A stretch of 64,000 nt of DNA from Gnetum montanum. Lineage: Eukaryota; Streptophyta; Gnetopsida; Gnetales; Gnetaceae. Below the pieces are notes generated by a model. It had not been told where the DNA came from. It did no database searches and saw only the letters and a list, made by a program, of their open reading frames with translations. How positions within the stretch are numbered: the stretch's first letter is position 1; every line of letters starts with the position of its first letter. The stretch is taken from positions 128,367-192,366 of the forward strand of contig MNCI01037851.1 in assembly GCA_015680685.1 (NCBI GenBank). Direction: 5' to 3'. Shown here one piece after another: positions 22,949 through 32,759 of this stretch. The position numbers and the translations under genes were made by a program.

Positions 22949-23026
22949 ATATATATAGGTTTTGTGAGACCCAATATCGGGTATCCGATGTTGTGTCTGA
23001 CCCGATATCAGGTAGTCGATATTGGG
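22949..23026 (-). promoter_or_regulatory. Internal promoter-like module of element A
   Basis: On the minus strand the words CGATATCGGGT-type, CGACTACCTGATATCGGGTC and GATACCCGATATTGGG (23026-22971) are followed after about 15 bp by CCTATATATATG (22960-22949). The repeat words and the spacing to the TATA box match the LTR promoter of the same element. The module lies about 550 bp upstream of the second ORF. Element B has an expanded GATATC cluster at the equivalent site (41476-41600), with the expected TATA position inside an assembly gap. I infer a separate promoter for the second ORF. Confidence 0.5.
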
Positions 23027-24329
23027 GTCCATGGATTTGCATCTAATAAGATGGTTTAAGGTTAGGTCCATAGTTCTAGGGTAAGTAGGAAATCAGGTTT
23101 AGGCATCAAAAGTCTTAGAAGAAGGTGTCGTTGACGTTAAAATCTTTAGAAGATACAAGAAAAGGGGTGTTAAATCGATGTTGTGGAATAGATCAATTAC
23201 ATAATAATGGAAAACATGAAATTTAATAATTATGAGCTTGGAAGGTGAAAAGCAATGTGGTTGTGTTAAAAAAGTACAAGTTACAATAGTCACACAAGTG
23301 GGTCCTTCCCAAAGCAGGCTCTAGCCTATGATGCCCTTGTGTAACCACATCTAAAAATGTTCGTAAGCACTAAAGGGGTGGAATGCAATGCATACTTGTG
23401 CAATAAAACACACATGTTAAAATCACCAATTTGAGATAATAACTCTATGTGACACAAAACCACAAGTGAGGATCATACAAATAGTGAGATGAGATGGACT
23501 GTACAAAGGACTGCAAAAATTGGGATGTGAGATGTCTTACAATAGGCACAATGAATCCTTGTGTGTTATTAATGGTTAAGTAATCATTGGTCCTTCTTTC
23601 CCATATTCAAACCAATTCCAAGCCATATCTCAGTGACATCACATTATTTTATCCCAGTGGCTGACAAACATAAGACTATCATAGTTGCAACAAGTAAAAT
23701 CACTTGACATTTTGTCCAAGGGAGGAGTTTATTTATGACACTTTTTTTTCTTTTTTTGGAGCTCTAAGAAGCCTCCAACCTTCATGCATGAGTACATGTC
23801 TTTCCAATGGGACCTACAGAAATTTATTTGGTATCTTTTTGCGTGACTCTTACTCCCATTTTTCATTAGATCCACAAGAATATAATTACAACTAAAGCAA
23901 CATGATAAAACATGTAGAAGTAGCCAAAGAGAATCCAAAAATCCCCTTGATGTCACACCCTTCACATTCCCCCTTGGTTCTTCACTTTTCTATCTAGCCA
24001 TAATGATTACGAATTTATTGTTAGATTGGATGATGAAAAAGAATATTATTATGACTAGGGTAAGAACCTCTTATTGATGGAATGATGAATGGAGGATGTG
24101 GCCTCACTGCTTGAATAATTAGTCCCTCATGACTTGACAGCATAGAGAAAACCTCATCGTAATGGACTACATGATAGTTTTATTCACAAGTGAGATTACA
24201 TAACAAAGAAAATGAGAAAAATAATTGGAAAAAGTTGAAAAGTATTGGAAAAAGTGTCTCAAGAAATAAGAAAATGATAAAAAACTGTAAAACAAAAAAA
24301 ATGAAAACACTTATTAATCCTGAAGATTA
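23027..24329 (-). other. Untranslated middle region of element A
   Basis: No long frame. Several blocks are shared with element B at 41600-43000 in the same order, for example AAGCAGGCTCTAGCCTATGAT against AAGCAGGTTCCAACCTATCAT, and CAACCTTCATGCATGAGTACATG against CAACCTTCAGGCATGGGTGCATG. This is where pol would lie in an autonomous relative; none is visible. Confidence 0.5.
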
Positions 24330-25140
24330 GAATGGGGGGTTTCCCCCATGACTAAACAATTGGTCATGGCAAGAATTAATAAGTGGATAGAAAGGATCCA
24401 TGCATGTATAAAACATTGCTAACTTTTCATATCCAAACCACTAGTTGTCTCTTGGTTTAGTGGCAACTGTGTAGATAAATTGGTGTTCACATACTTGATG
24501 GTTAAATGTATGATGGATAAGGGTATGAGGTGTGTTAACATTTTGGATGCCTAGCCCATGAATACACCCTTGATCATGAAATGATATGCATGGATTTGTT
24601 TGTCTTCCCACACTACTAGATTTATTACATCGGTTGGGTGTTGGGGTAACAATGGATGGTGGCCCTTATGTGGGATCAAAGAGTGTTGGTTGTGAGAAGG
24701 AAGGTGTTGCATTAGATTCACATTGTGCTAGTTCAGATGATGTGGTAGGTCCATGACTGTCATGCTTTTTCTTAGGGCCTATCCTAAAGAAAGGACATTT
24801 CTAAGTTTGTGGTAGAAGCCTACTAGTATTAATCTATCTATGCACATTTGCAGCACAGGCGGCATTTGCTTGTTGATGTAGTGGTGCTGAACCTTCCTGC
24901 ATCACTAGTGGTGGCATAGGATGAGGTGAAGTATGAGAATATTAGGGGTACGATGGATGGTAAGAGATGCAAGGTGGTGATCCCTTAGGGGATGTCATGG
25001 GTTGATGGTACTTGTTAGAGTGATAGTAGCGATTTGAAGTGGAGGATGTAGAACTGGTTGGAGAAATAGGATGTTGAACATAATATCCGTATTGCTTCGG
25101 CTGATAGGAAGGATAGGGCTAGCTTGGTGGTGGCCTTCCC
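24330..25140 (-). pseudogene. Element A gag, C-terminal part
   Basis: Minus-strand sequence related to the proline/serine/histidine-rich region encoded by B at 43003-43790. The frame is heavily broken. It continues across the chromovirus insertion into 30984-32632. In B the uninterrupted join reads through GGCCTCCCCCATGACTAGGG. Confidence 0.55.
25136..25140. other. Chromovirus target-site duplication, left copy
   Basis: TTCCC, one transition from the right copy TCCCC (30984-30988). The uninterrupted paralogous site in element B (about 43793-43805) has CCTCCCCCATG, which shows that TCCCC was the original five bases. Confidence 0.8.
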
Positions 25141-25820
25141 AATTACACCATCTTGAAAGATGCCCCCAACTCGCGTACTGGCCAACGCGAGGGATGTCCC
25201 AAACTGACCCGCACTCGGAGGTGTGGCGTCGTTTCTGTTGGCCACAGAACAAACATGAGTAGGAGTACTCAAGTGCGTTGGAGCGCACCAATGAAAGATG
25301 AAGCTTCCACGAGTATCCAGTTTGCTGGGCAACTGATACTTAACTCTGGGTTGGCATCCAGAGACACTGGCAGTCGCTTTCGGGAAGTGGTGACTTGGAA
25401 CGCATGCAGGAGACATGCGATTTCGGAGCGGGATGCACCCAGGTGCGTCGCGTGAACACTCGAGTTCAGGAACATGCACTCTCAGTGGAGGTGCAGTGCC
25501 TGTTTTGTAACTATGACAAGGCCGGGGGTGTCCGTGCCTATAACACCTGAAGCGTTCTCGCATTTTTGAGAGGAGAGCTTCCAGGATTGTTGTATACCCT
25601 TTTTGAGAGATAAAGGTTGGAGCTTTTGCCCGTATCTGAGTGCCTTCGGTTTTGCGTGTCTTTGGGGTGCATTGCGAGTTGTCTCTATTGCGCTTCGTTT
25701 CGTTTCGATTGGGTTCTCGTTGCGATTCGAGCGTTTCGAGGGGCTGGCTGAGAGCGGTTCTCAGCGCCATCACTTGGTAGAAATTGTGAAAATTCTGCTA
25801 TGATTTTCTGCCCTGTGACA
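25141..25820 (+). repeat. Chromovirus 5' LTR
   Basis: 680 bp ending CCCTGTGACA. Aligned without gaps to the 3' LTR (offset 5163). Its first two bases are AA where the 3' LTR has TG. A minus-strand frame of 252 codons crosses this LTR, but it is an antisense shadow that recurs in the other LTR. Confidence 0.95.
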
Positions 25821-25823
25821 AGT

Positions 25824-25835
25824 TGGTATCAGAGC
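25824..25835 (+). other. Primer-binding site, initiator-Met tRNA
   Basis: TGGTATCAGAGC, 3 bp after the LTR end; complementary to the 3' end of plant initiator Met tRNA, which primes minus-strand cDNA. Confidence 0.95.
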
Positions 25836-25846
25836 TAAAGAACGAA

Positions 25847-27316
25847 ATGGAGGGCTTGGCAGAACGGGTATCTGTTTTGGAAGCGTTGTTGGGAGGCCCT
25901 GCGCCTAATGCTCCGACGATGGCTGAGCAAGCTTCTTTGCACCAGCACAAGATCGTCGATCTGCAAGAGAGCAGCGACGTGGTGCATTGTGAGCTTACTT
26001 CCCATGTGGAGCAAATCGAAGGCCTGAAGGAACGCCTGTCGTCCCTTGAGGACGATCTCACGTTGCTGAAGAAGGTCGTCACAGGATCTTCTTGCGGGGG
26101 TGATTCCCATGACGTTTCCAAGTTGAAAGTCCCAGAACCGAAGCAATTCGGTGGAAGCCGTAATGCCAAGGAGTTGGAAAACTTCTTGTGGGATATGGAG
26201 CAGTACTTCTGCGCTACTCGTATCCCCGAAGATCAGCGAGTGATGATCATTAGCATGTACCTGGTTGGGGATGCTAAACTGTGGTGGCGGAATCGAATCG
26301 AGGATGATGAAAGCGCCGGACGTCCTCGGATCACCACCTGGGAATCCTTGCAGAAGGAACTAAAGGATCAGTTCCTTCCTCTCAATGCTGCCTGGTTAGC
26401 GAGGGAGTCCTTGCATAAGTTGCGACACACTGGAACGGTTCGTGACTACGTAAAGGACTTCAGTTCTTTGATGCTTGACATCAAGAACATGTCGGAGGAA
26501 GACAAGTTGTTTAACTTCTTGTCTGGATTGCAACCCTGGGCTCAGGCGGAGCTTAGACGGCAGAGTGTGAAGGACCTGCCATCAGCCATAGCTGCGGCAG
26601 ATGGCTTGGTTGATTATAAGCTGGGCAAACCGGAATCCCATTCAGACCGGAAAAAGCCCAAGGATGAGGGAAAGAAGGGCGGTAAGTATCACGGAGGTAA
26701 CAAGGAGAAGAAGGAGGGTGAGTCCTCCAAATCCAAGGGAGAAGCAACCTCCCAAGGAAAGAAATTCTCTTCTGGTTGCTTCATTTGCGATGGGCCACAT
26801 CGGGCTCGAGAATGTCCCAAGCGAGAGCGACTCGCATCCCTACGGCTCACAGATGAACCGGAGGGTGAAGGCAGCTCGAATCCCCGATGCAACCCATTGC
26901 AGCTACTGAACGCTCTGGCTTGCCAGAAATCCTGCGCGCCGAATGAGCTACTGTTCGTTGAGGTGTGTCTCGATGGACAGAAGGTGAGCACAATGTTAGA
27001 CACAGGAGCCACTAACAACTTTGCCTCTCAGAAATTGGTGGCAAAGCTTGGCCTGACAGTCACCAAGAGTCACAATCAAGTGAAATCGGTGAACTCGGGT
27101 GCACAACCTGTGCACGGGCTGATCTCATCTAGCCTCAAAGTGGGTCTTTGGGAAGGGAAGTGCAACTTCATGGTTGTTCCCCTAGATGACTTCGAGCTCA
27201 TTCTTGGCATGGAGTTCTTTGTGAAGGCGAAAGCCATGGTGGTGCCGCACTTGGGTGGAATGCTGATCGTTGAGGAGCAGCATCCCAACTTTGTCTCTGT
27301 CACGCATCGAGAGTAG
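25847..27316 (+). CDS. gag-pro: Chromovirus Gag-protease polyprotein
   Basis: Start at ATG 25847 (MEGLAERV), 11 bp after the PBS; the frame is also open upstream through the PBS but has no ATG there. Length 489 codons to TAG. Residues about 1-90 look like a coiled coil; about 100-290 are the capsid region (YFCATRIPEDQRV, AKLWWRNRIEDD, LRHTGTVRDYVKDFSSL, LFNFLSGLQPWAQAELRRQS). A lysine-rich linker follows, then one zinc knuckle C-x2-C-x3-H-x4-C (CFICDGPHRAREC, residues 311-323). The aspartic protease has active site LDTGATNNF (D385) and the word ILGMEFF near its end. Gag forms the particle and binds RNA; protease cleaves the polyproteins. Expression would be from the 5' LTR. Confidence 0.93.
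   Translation: MEGLAERVSVLEALLGGPAPNAPTMAEQASLHQHKIVDLQESSDVVHCELTSHVEQIEGLKERLSSLEDDLTLLKKVVTGSSCGGDSHDVSKLKVPEPKQFGGSRNAKELENFLWDMEQYFCATRIPEDQRVMIISMYLVGDAKLWWRNRIEDDESAGRPRITTWESLQKELKDQFLPLNAAWLARESLHKLRHTGTVRDYVKDFSSLMLDIKNMSEEDKLFNFLSGLQPWAQAELRRQSVKDLPSAIAAADGLVDYKLGKPESHSDRKKPKDEGKKGGKYHGGNKEKKEGESSKSKGEATSQGKKFSSGCFICDGPHRARECPKRERLASLRLTDEPEGEGSSNPRCNPLQLLNALACQKSCAPNELLFVEVCLDGQKVSTMLDTGATNNFASQKLVAKLGLTVTKSHNQVKSVNSGAQPVHGLISSSLKVGLWEGKCNFMVVPLDDFELILGMEFFVKAKAMVVPHLGGMLIVEEQHPNFVSVTHRE
27314..27316 (+). other. In-frame TAG between gag-protease and pol
   Basis: The codon lies between GAG and AAG. The pol frame continues in the same phase with no other stop for 1000 codons. Plant chromoviruses normally encode one continuous polyprotein, so the stop is most simply a recent inactivating transition. 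A read-through signal cannot be excluded from one copy. Confidence 0.85.
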
Positions 27317-30300
27317 AAGCCGAAATTGCAGTCAGCTGCTCAGACGAATGCAGGGGTGAAAAGAGGCGAAGAGACCTTTCTGGCTACCTTGATCGAGATC
27401 AAGGATGATCAGATGGTCGAAGTCCCAAATTGTGTTGGCACACTACTCTCAGAGTTCTCCGATGTCATGCCTGCTGAGTTACCGAAGGTGTTGCCTCCTC
27501 GGAGGAGGATTGATCACAAGATTGAGCTAGAAGTGGGTGCGCGGCTACCTGCGAGCATGCCGTATCGCATGTCTCCCATGGAGCTTGCGGAGTTGCGGAG
27601 GCAACTCGATGAACTCTTGGAGGCTGGCTACCTCCAACCGTCGAAAGCGCCATTTGGAGCACCGATGCTGTTTCAGAGGAAACAAGATGGGACATTGCGG
27701 ATGTGTGTTGATTACAGAGCACTCAACAAGATCACCATCAAGAACAAGTACCTGGTGCCAAATGTGGCAGATCTGTTCGATCAATTGGCCAAAGCGAGGT
27801 ATTTTACCAAGCTAGATCTGCGGTCTGGTTACTGGCAGGTACGCATCGCCGCCGGGGACGAAGCAAAAACGGCGTGCGTAACTCGATACGGTTCCTTCGA
27901 GTTTTTGGTGATGCCTTTCGAACTCACCAATGCCCCTGCTACGTTCTGCAACCTCATGAATGATGTCTTGTATGAGTTTCTGGATCAATTCGTGGTGGTT
28001 TATCTAGACGACATTGTTGTCTACAGTGAGAGGTTGGAGGCTCATGCAGAACATTTGAGACAGGTTTTCTGCAGGTTGCAGAGCAACCAACTGTTCATGA
28101 AGAAGGAGAAATGCAAATTCGGGGTTCAGGAAATCTTGTTCCTGGGACACCGCATTTCGCACGGGGAGATTCGGATGGATGACCGAAAGGTCAAAGCGAT
28201 TGAGGAGTGGCCCGCTCCCAAGAAGGTGCCCGAGTTGCGATCCTTTTTAGGACTCGCCAACTACTATCGCCGTTTCATAGAGGGCTACGCGCGCAAGGTA
28301 GCTCCTCTTACTGATCTCCTTAAGAAAGACCGAACTTGGGTTTGGTCTGAAGCCTGTGAGAAGGCTTTTTGGCGAGTTAAGGAAGCGGTAACCTCCGAAC
28401 TGGTGCTTCGGTTACCAAATTTCGAAGTTCCTTTTGAACTTCACACGGATGCTTCTGACAGAGCTCTTGGAGGAGTTCTGGTTCAGGAAGGACATCCCGT
28501 TGCGTTCGAAAGTCGTAAGCTGAAAGAAGTTGAGCAAAGGTACACTGCTCATGAGAAAGAGATGACTGCGGTGGTGCATTGTCTCACGGTGTGGCGCCAC
28601 TATCTGCTTGGAACCAAGTTCACGGTTGTCACAGATAATGTGGCAAACACATACTTCACAACGCAAAAGAAACTATCTCCGAAGCAGGCGAGGTGGCAGG
28701 AGTTCCTTGCCGAATTTGACTTCGACTGGGTTCATCGCCCTGGGAAGGAAAACCAAGTGGCCGATGCTCTCAGTCGCAAGGAGGTTCAGGCGTACGTTGC
28801 TGCGTTAACAACAGTTCAATCGAACTTTGTTGACAAGGTTAGGGGAGCCGCGGAGGAAGACAAAACATATTGTCAACTTCGGCAGCAGGTGCGCGATGGC
28901 CTAGTGCGGAAGTATTGGATCGATTCCGATCTTCTGTACGCTCGGGGTAGTCGGTTGTATGTGCCTAAGGGTCATGGACTCTGGCAGGAGTTGCTTCGTG
29001 AGACACATGACACCCAGTGGGCTGGTCACCCCGGGGTGAAACGCATGATGGCATTGCTATCACAGGGGTATTTCTGGCCCAAAATGGAGGAGGACATAGA
29101 GCTATACGTCCGAACTTGTCTAGTTTGCCAATTAGACAAGACTGAGAGGAAGAAGCAGGCAGGGCTTCCTCAGCCTCTCCCTATCCCAGCGAAGGCTTGG
29201 GAATCGGTATCGATGGATTTCATCACGGGGTTTCCTTCGGTTGATGGGAAAGCATCCATTCTTGTGGTGGTCGATCGGTTCTCCAAGTCCGCGGTGTTTG
29301 TGGCAGCACCCAAGGAATGCACCACGGAAGCAACTGCCGAGTTGTTCTTTCGGTACGTTGTGAAGGTGTTCGGGGTCCCTAGGGACATCATGAGTGATCA
29401 GGACGCCCGATTCACGGGGAACTTCTGGGTAGCGCTGTTTACCTTGATGGGCTCGGAGTTGAAGTTCTCCATTGCCAATCATCCTCAAACGGATGGGCAG
29501 ATAGAACACGTGAACGCCCTTGTTGAAGAGTACTTGCATTACTTTGTGACAGCAAGCCAGCGAAATTGGGTGTCGTTGCTGGACACGGCCCAGTTTTGCT
29601 ACAACCTCCATCAGACTTCTTCGACTGGCATGAGTCCTGCGGAACTGGTTTTTGGGCATCCGCCCTTGATGCCCTTGGAGGTCGTCAAAACCAAGTCTCA
29701 AGGGAAGTGTCCCGCGGCGTATCGGTTCGCCCGGGACAAGCAGGAACTCTTAGAACAAGTGAGAGAGAGCTTGGCCAAAGCGCAGCGGTGCATGAAGAAG
29801 TATGCGGATGCGCATAGTAGGGTGTTGGAGTTCAAGGAAGGTGACCAGGTGCTCCTAAAATTGACTCCTCAAATTTGGAAGCGCGTTACCGATAAGAGTT
29901 TTCACAGAGGTCTCCTACAGAAATATGATGGTCCATTTGAGGTCATTAAACGAGTTGGACCTGTGGCATATCGGTTAAGGCTTCCGGAATGGATGAAGCT
30001 TCATCCTAAGTTCCACGTGAGTTTCTTGAAACCGTACCATGAGGATGCATCAAGGCATCAAGTGCGGAGGGCGCCTCCGGGTGTTCGCAAGGAATTCACG
30101 AAGGTTGCGGTTAAAATTCTTGATCACCGAACTGAGGGAGCCAGTTGCAAGAACAGGTGCACTGACTACCTAGTTCAGTGGCAAGGTGGAAGCAGGGAGG
30201 ACGCGACATGGAAGCGCGACACCACCCTGTGGCATTTTGAAGATCTGGTGCATACTTGCCTGCGTTCGACGAGGACGTCGAACACCCTTGGCGGGGGTGG

Positions 30301-30319
30301 GTTTGTTACACCATCTTGA
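27317..30319 (+). CDS. pol: Chromovirus Pol: reverse transcriptase, RNase H, integrase, chromodomain
   Basis: 1000 codons downstream of the TAG and open throughout. Residue numbers here count from the TTG codon at 27326. [21 protein letters not shown], then [12 protein letters not shown], catalytic [11 protein letters not shown] (YLDD 226-229), FLGHRIS. RNase [12 protein letters not shown] (373 on) and VTDN. Integrase: zinc domain with H-x-x-x-H and CLVCQ, then catalytic D631 (MDFITGFP), D691 ([12 protein letters not shown]) and E727 (QTDGQIEH), a D-D(35)-E spacing. A GPF-type module follows ([20 protein letters not shown]), then a C-terminal chromodomain (about 927-980, with YLVQWQGG and ATWKR) that in this clade guides integration towards marked chromatin. 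The last five codons and the stop lie inside the 3' LTR. All catalytic residues I can check are present. Confidence 0.95.
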   Translation, partial: KPKLQSAAQTNAGVKRGEETFLATLIEIKDDQMVEVPNCVGTLLSEFSDVMPAELPKVLPPRRRIDHKIELEVGARLPASMPYRMSPMELAELRRQLDELLEAGYLQPSKAPFGAPMLFQRKQDGTLRMCVDYRALNKITIKNKYLVPNVADLFDQLAKARYFTKLDLRSGYWQVRIAAGDEAKTACVTRYGSFEFLVMPFELTNAPATFCNLMNDVLYEFLDQFVVVYLDDIVVYSERLEAHAEHLRQVFCRLQSNQLFMKKEKCKFGVQEILFLGHRISHGEIRMDDRKVKAIEEWPAPKKVPELRSFLGLANYYRRFIEGYARKVAPLTDLLKKDRTWVWSEACEKAFWRVKEAVTSELVLRLPNFEVPFELHTDASDRALGGVLVQEGHPVAFESRKLKEVEQRYTAHEKEMTAVVHCLTVWRHYLLGTKFTVVTDNVANTYFTTQKKLSPKQARWQEFLAEFDFDWVHRPGKENQVADALSRKEVQAYVAALTTVQSNFVDKVRGAAEEDKTYCQLRQQVRDGLVRKYWIDSDLLYARGSRLYVPKGHGLWQELLRETHDTQWAGHPGVKRMMALLSQGYFWPKMEEDIELYVRTCLVCQLDKTERKKQAGLPQPLPIPAKAWESVSMDFITGFPSVDGKASILVVVDRFSKSAVFVAAPKECTTEATAELFFRYVVKVFGVPRDIMSDQDARFTGNFWVALFTLMGSELKFSIANHPQTDGQIEHVNALVEEYLHYFVTASQRNWVSLLDTAQFCYNLHQTSSTGMSPAELVFGHPPLMPLEVVKTKSQGKCPAAYRFARDKQELLEQVRESLAKAQRCMKKYADAHSRVLEFKEGDQVLLKLTPQIWKRVTDKSFHRGLLQKYDGPFEVIKRVGPVAYRLRLPEWMKLHPKFHVSFLKPYHEDASRHQVRRAPPGVRKEFTKVAVKILDHRTEGASCKNRCTDYLVQWQGGSREDATWKRDTTLWHFEDLVHTCLRSTRTSNTLGGGGFVTPS
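30289..30303 (+). other. Polypurine tract of the chromovirus
   Basis: TTGGCGGGGGTGGGTTT-like stretch immediately before the TG of the 3' LTR; it overlaps the last pol codons (glycine run). Confidence 0.8.
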
Positions 30320-30983
30320 AAGCTACCCCCAACTCGCGTACTGGCCGACGCGAGGGATGTTCCAAACTGACCCGCACTCGGAGGTGTGGCGTCGTTTCTG
30401 TTGGCCACAGAACAAACATGAGTAGGAGTACTCAAGTGCGTCGGAGCGCACCAATGGAAGATGAAGCTTCCACGAGTATCCAGTTTGCTGGGCAACTGAT
30501 ACTTAACTCTGGGTTGGCATCCAGAGACACTGGCAGTCGCTTTCGGGAAGTGGTGACTTGGAACGCATGCAGGAGACATGCGATTTCGGAGCAGGATGCA
30601 CCCAGGTGCGTCATGTGAACACTCGAGTTCAGGAACATGCACTCTCAGTGGAGGTGCAGTGCCTGTTTTGTAACTATGATAAGGCCGGGGGTGTCCATGC
30701 CTATAACACCCGAAGCGTTCTCGCATTTTTGAGAGGAGAGCTTCCGGGATTGTTGTATACCCTTTTTAAGAGATAAAGGTTGGAGCTTTTGCCCGTATCT
30801 GAGTGCCTTCGGTTTCGTGTGTCTTTGGGATGCGTTGCGAGTTGTCTCTGTTGCGCTTTGTTTCGTTTCGATTGGGTTCTCGTTGCAATTCGAGCGTTTC
30901 GAGGGGCTGGCTGAGAGCGGTTCTCAGCGCCATCACTTGGTAGAAATCGTGAAAATTCTGCTGCGATTTTCTACCCTGTGACA
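30304..30983 (+). repeat. Chromovirus 3' LTR
   Basis: 680 bp, TGTTACACC to CCCTGTGACA, with intact TG...CA ends. Confidence 0.95.
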
Positions 30984-30988
30984 TCCCC
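30984..30988. other. Chromovirus target-site duplication, right copy
   Basis: TCCCC; see the left copy at 25136-25140. Confidence 0.8.
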
Positions 30989-32632
30989 CATGATTGGGGG
31001 TTTTGCCACTACAGTTGATAATAGTGTTGAGGCTAGTAATAAGTCCCTCTAGGGTAGTACGGTTGGTTGTGGGATTGTCTATAATTATCATGTGGAAGAG
31101 GAAATCTCCTTGGCATGTGCATCTATACAAACTTCAAATTTAATGCACCTGCCCAATACTTGTGTAGATGTAACAAGATCAGAAAATGGCCCTTTGGATG
31201 ATCATATATGTAGATTTCACATCCATTATCTTCATATGTGGTTGAGTCTATAGCCTCACTTTCTTCAGCCATTTTCCTGTTTGCTGATAAGTGTTTCTAG
31301 TTGTTTCTTGGTACTACTTCTTCTATGTATAGTGATCACCTAGTTTTTTTTGCACTGCCTTCTCCTTGACCGTCTCTACGAGAGTTGTAAAATTTTCATA
31401 TATCCATTTTGACATCCTATTAAAATTTACCAAGATATTTTACCTTATTAAGAGCAGCCCCTTTCTCCTTACCATAGATATAGAACTCCTTCTTTTAGAG
31501 AGGTGGGTCCTAGTGATTTTTCTTAACATTCTCCCATTTGCATATTTCTCTTTCTTCTTTTTCCACACACTTGATTAGCTCTTGGATTTGATGGGTTTAC
31601 AACTCTTATAATTGACCTGGGGCATACATCCCAAGGGTCTCCTTGTTTCATTACAAAGCCCATCTATGATGTGGAAAAGTTACCTTGCCTCAGAGAAATC
31701 ATGGATTGGGCATCTATTCAATTGAGAACAATATCTATTTAAGGCCATGTCTAAGGGTTCATGTTGTTCTTACTTCCATCCTTGGATTAGCTTCCTCAGG
31801 TTGGACACCCTTGGATAGGTTTGATATTTCTCGTTGAAGAGTTCTAGCATTGTGGACCATTGTCAAATTGAATTCTATACCACAATTTGGCTCTATCAAT
31901 TAGTGTCCTAAGAAAGAGCTTAAGCTTTTGCCGTCCATTTTCGATGTTGTATTAGGCAAATACATCATGGAAATCTTCTAAATGATGTTGCAGATTTGAG
32001 TCATAGCCTCCTACAAATTTAGGAATATTATTCATATCAAGCTTGGATAGGTGACTCTCTTTGCGATGCTTGCAAGATATCTTAACTACCTTTGTGATTT
32101 GCATTAGATTCTTAGTGGCCAATAAGGGTTCATCATCATTATACATGTTGTGATGAAAATATCTATTTCTATTTGTTTGATTGTGACGATGTTGTCTATG
32201 TTCATGTTGATGTCTTTGATTTTTCCCATGGATTCAATTTTTATGTTTATTCCAACCCTTTAGTGAAGCTTTGTCTCCATACCTACATTCATTGTTGCTA
32301 GAACTAGATGTTGAAGGAGGAGAGGAAGATGAGGAACAAGGAGGATTGCCATGGTATCTATGGTGTTCCCCAAGGTCCCTTGATTTATCTTTTTCAAGCT
32401 TTGAGAAGGTCTTAGGCCTTGAGGCCTTCCCTGGTCTAGGACCTACTTTGTCTTCTTTATGATTTTTTTCCTTGGGTGAATGTAGTCTTTGAGTGTTGTT
32501 ACAGTGGTCATGAACATAAGAAATCCTTGCATAAGGTTGGTCGCTCCAATTTTCTTCACCATATATTTCGTTAGTCCTCCAATGAATTTTTTCGTTAGAC
32601 AGTGCATTATTGCTTCCATGTGAAAGAGACAT
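30989..32632 (-). pseudogene. Element A gag, N-terminal and capsid parts
   Basis: Minus-strand start MSLSHGSNNAL at 32632, 109 bp inside the PBS. A serine-rich segment follows (SSSSSPPSTSSSS), then after a stop (TGA) the capsid-type region MNNIPKFVGGYDSNLQHHLE (31952-32146), with AKLWYR and later matches to the B protein. The same stop position carries TAA in B, consistent with independent decay of one CpG-containing codon. This is the Retrotrans_gag-like fold used by Athila and related Ty3/gypsy elements. Several frameshifts are present. Confidence 0.65.
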
Positions 32633-32740
32633 TGTTTGTTGGTTTATGGTGTGTGTGTGATTGAATATTTTTTGAAAGATATATCATTAACACGTTATAG
32701 TGATCATGTATGATATAACTAATCTAGATAACTAGTCCCA

Positions 32741-32758
32741 TCCCTAGCAATGAGGCCA
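32741..32758 (-). other. Primer-binding site of element A (tRNA-Asp type, decayed)
   Basis: The minus strand reads TGGCCTCATTGCTAGGGA. B has TGGCACCATTGTCAGGGA. Both resemble the Athila-type PBS complementary to tRNA-Asp, with CpG positions changed. Confidence 0.65.
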
Positions 32759-32759
32759 A

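Larger units (their letters stand above)
25141..30983 (+). mobile_element. Nearly intact Ty3/gypsy chromovirus
   Basis: 5843 bp: two 680-bp LTRs, initiator-Met PBS, gag-protease frame, pol frame with RT, RNase H, integrase and chromodomain, and a G-rich PPT. It is inserted in plus orientation into the gag of minus-strand element A. The two frames are in the same phase and separated by a single TAG. By my count the LTRs differ at about 27 of 680 positions (about 4%), nearly all transitions. The left LTR has lost its TG terminus (AA). It is the youngest element in the window and stands out by its GC and CpG content. The C-terminal chromodomain rather than a CR-type motif places it in the chromovirus clade outside CRM; the exact lineage (Tekay, Reina, Galadriel, Tcn1) I cannot settle. 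Confidence 0.95.

Noticed and set aside
25015-25773. 252-codon minus-strand reading frame
   Set aside because: It is antisense to the 5' LTR; the same antisense frame recurs in the 3' LTR (30175-30726) with LTR-type substitutions, and it matches no protein family.
26553-27303. Minus-strand frames over gag-protease
   Set aside because: Shadows of the well-supported plus-strand Gag-protease frame.
29132-29701. 189-codon minus-strand reading frame
   Set aside because: Antisense shadow of the intact integrase frame on the plus strand.
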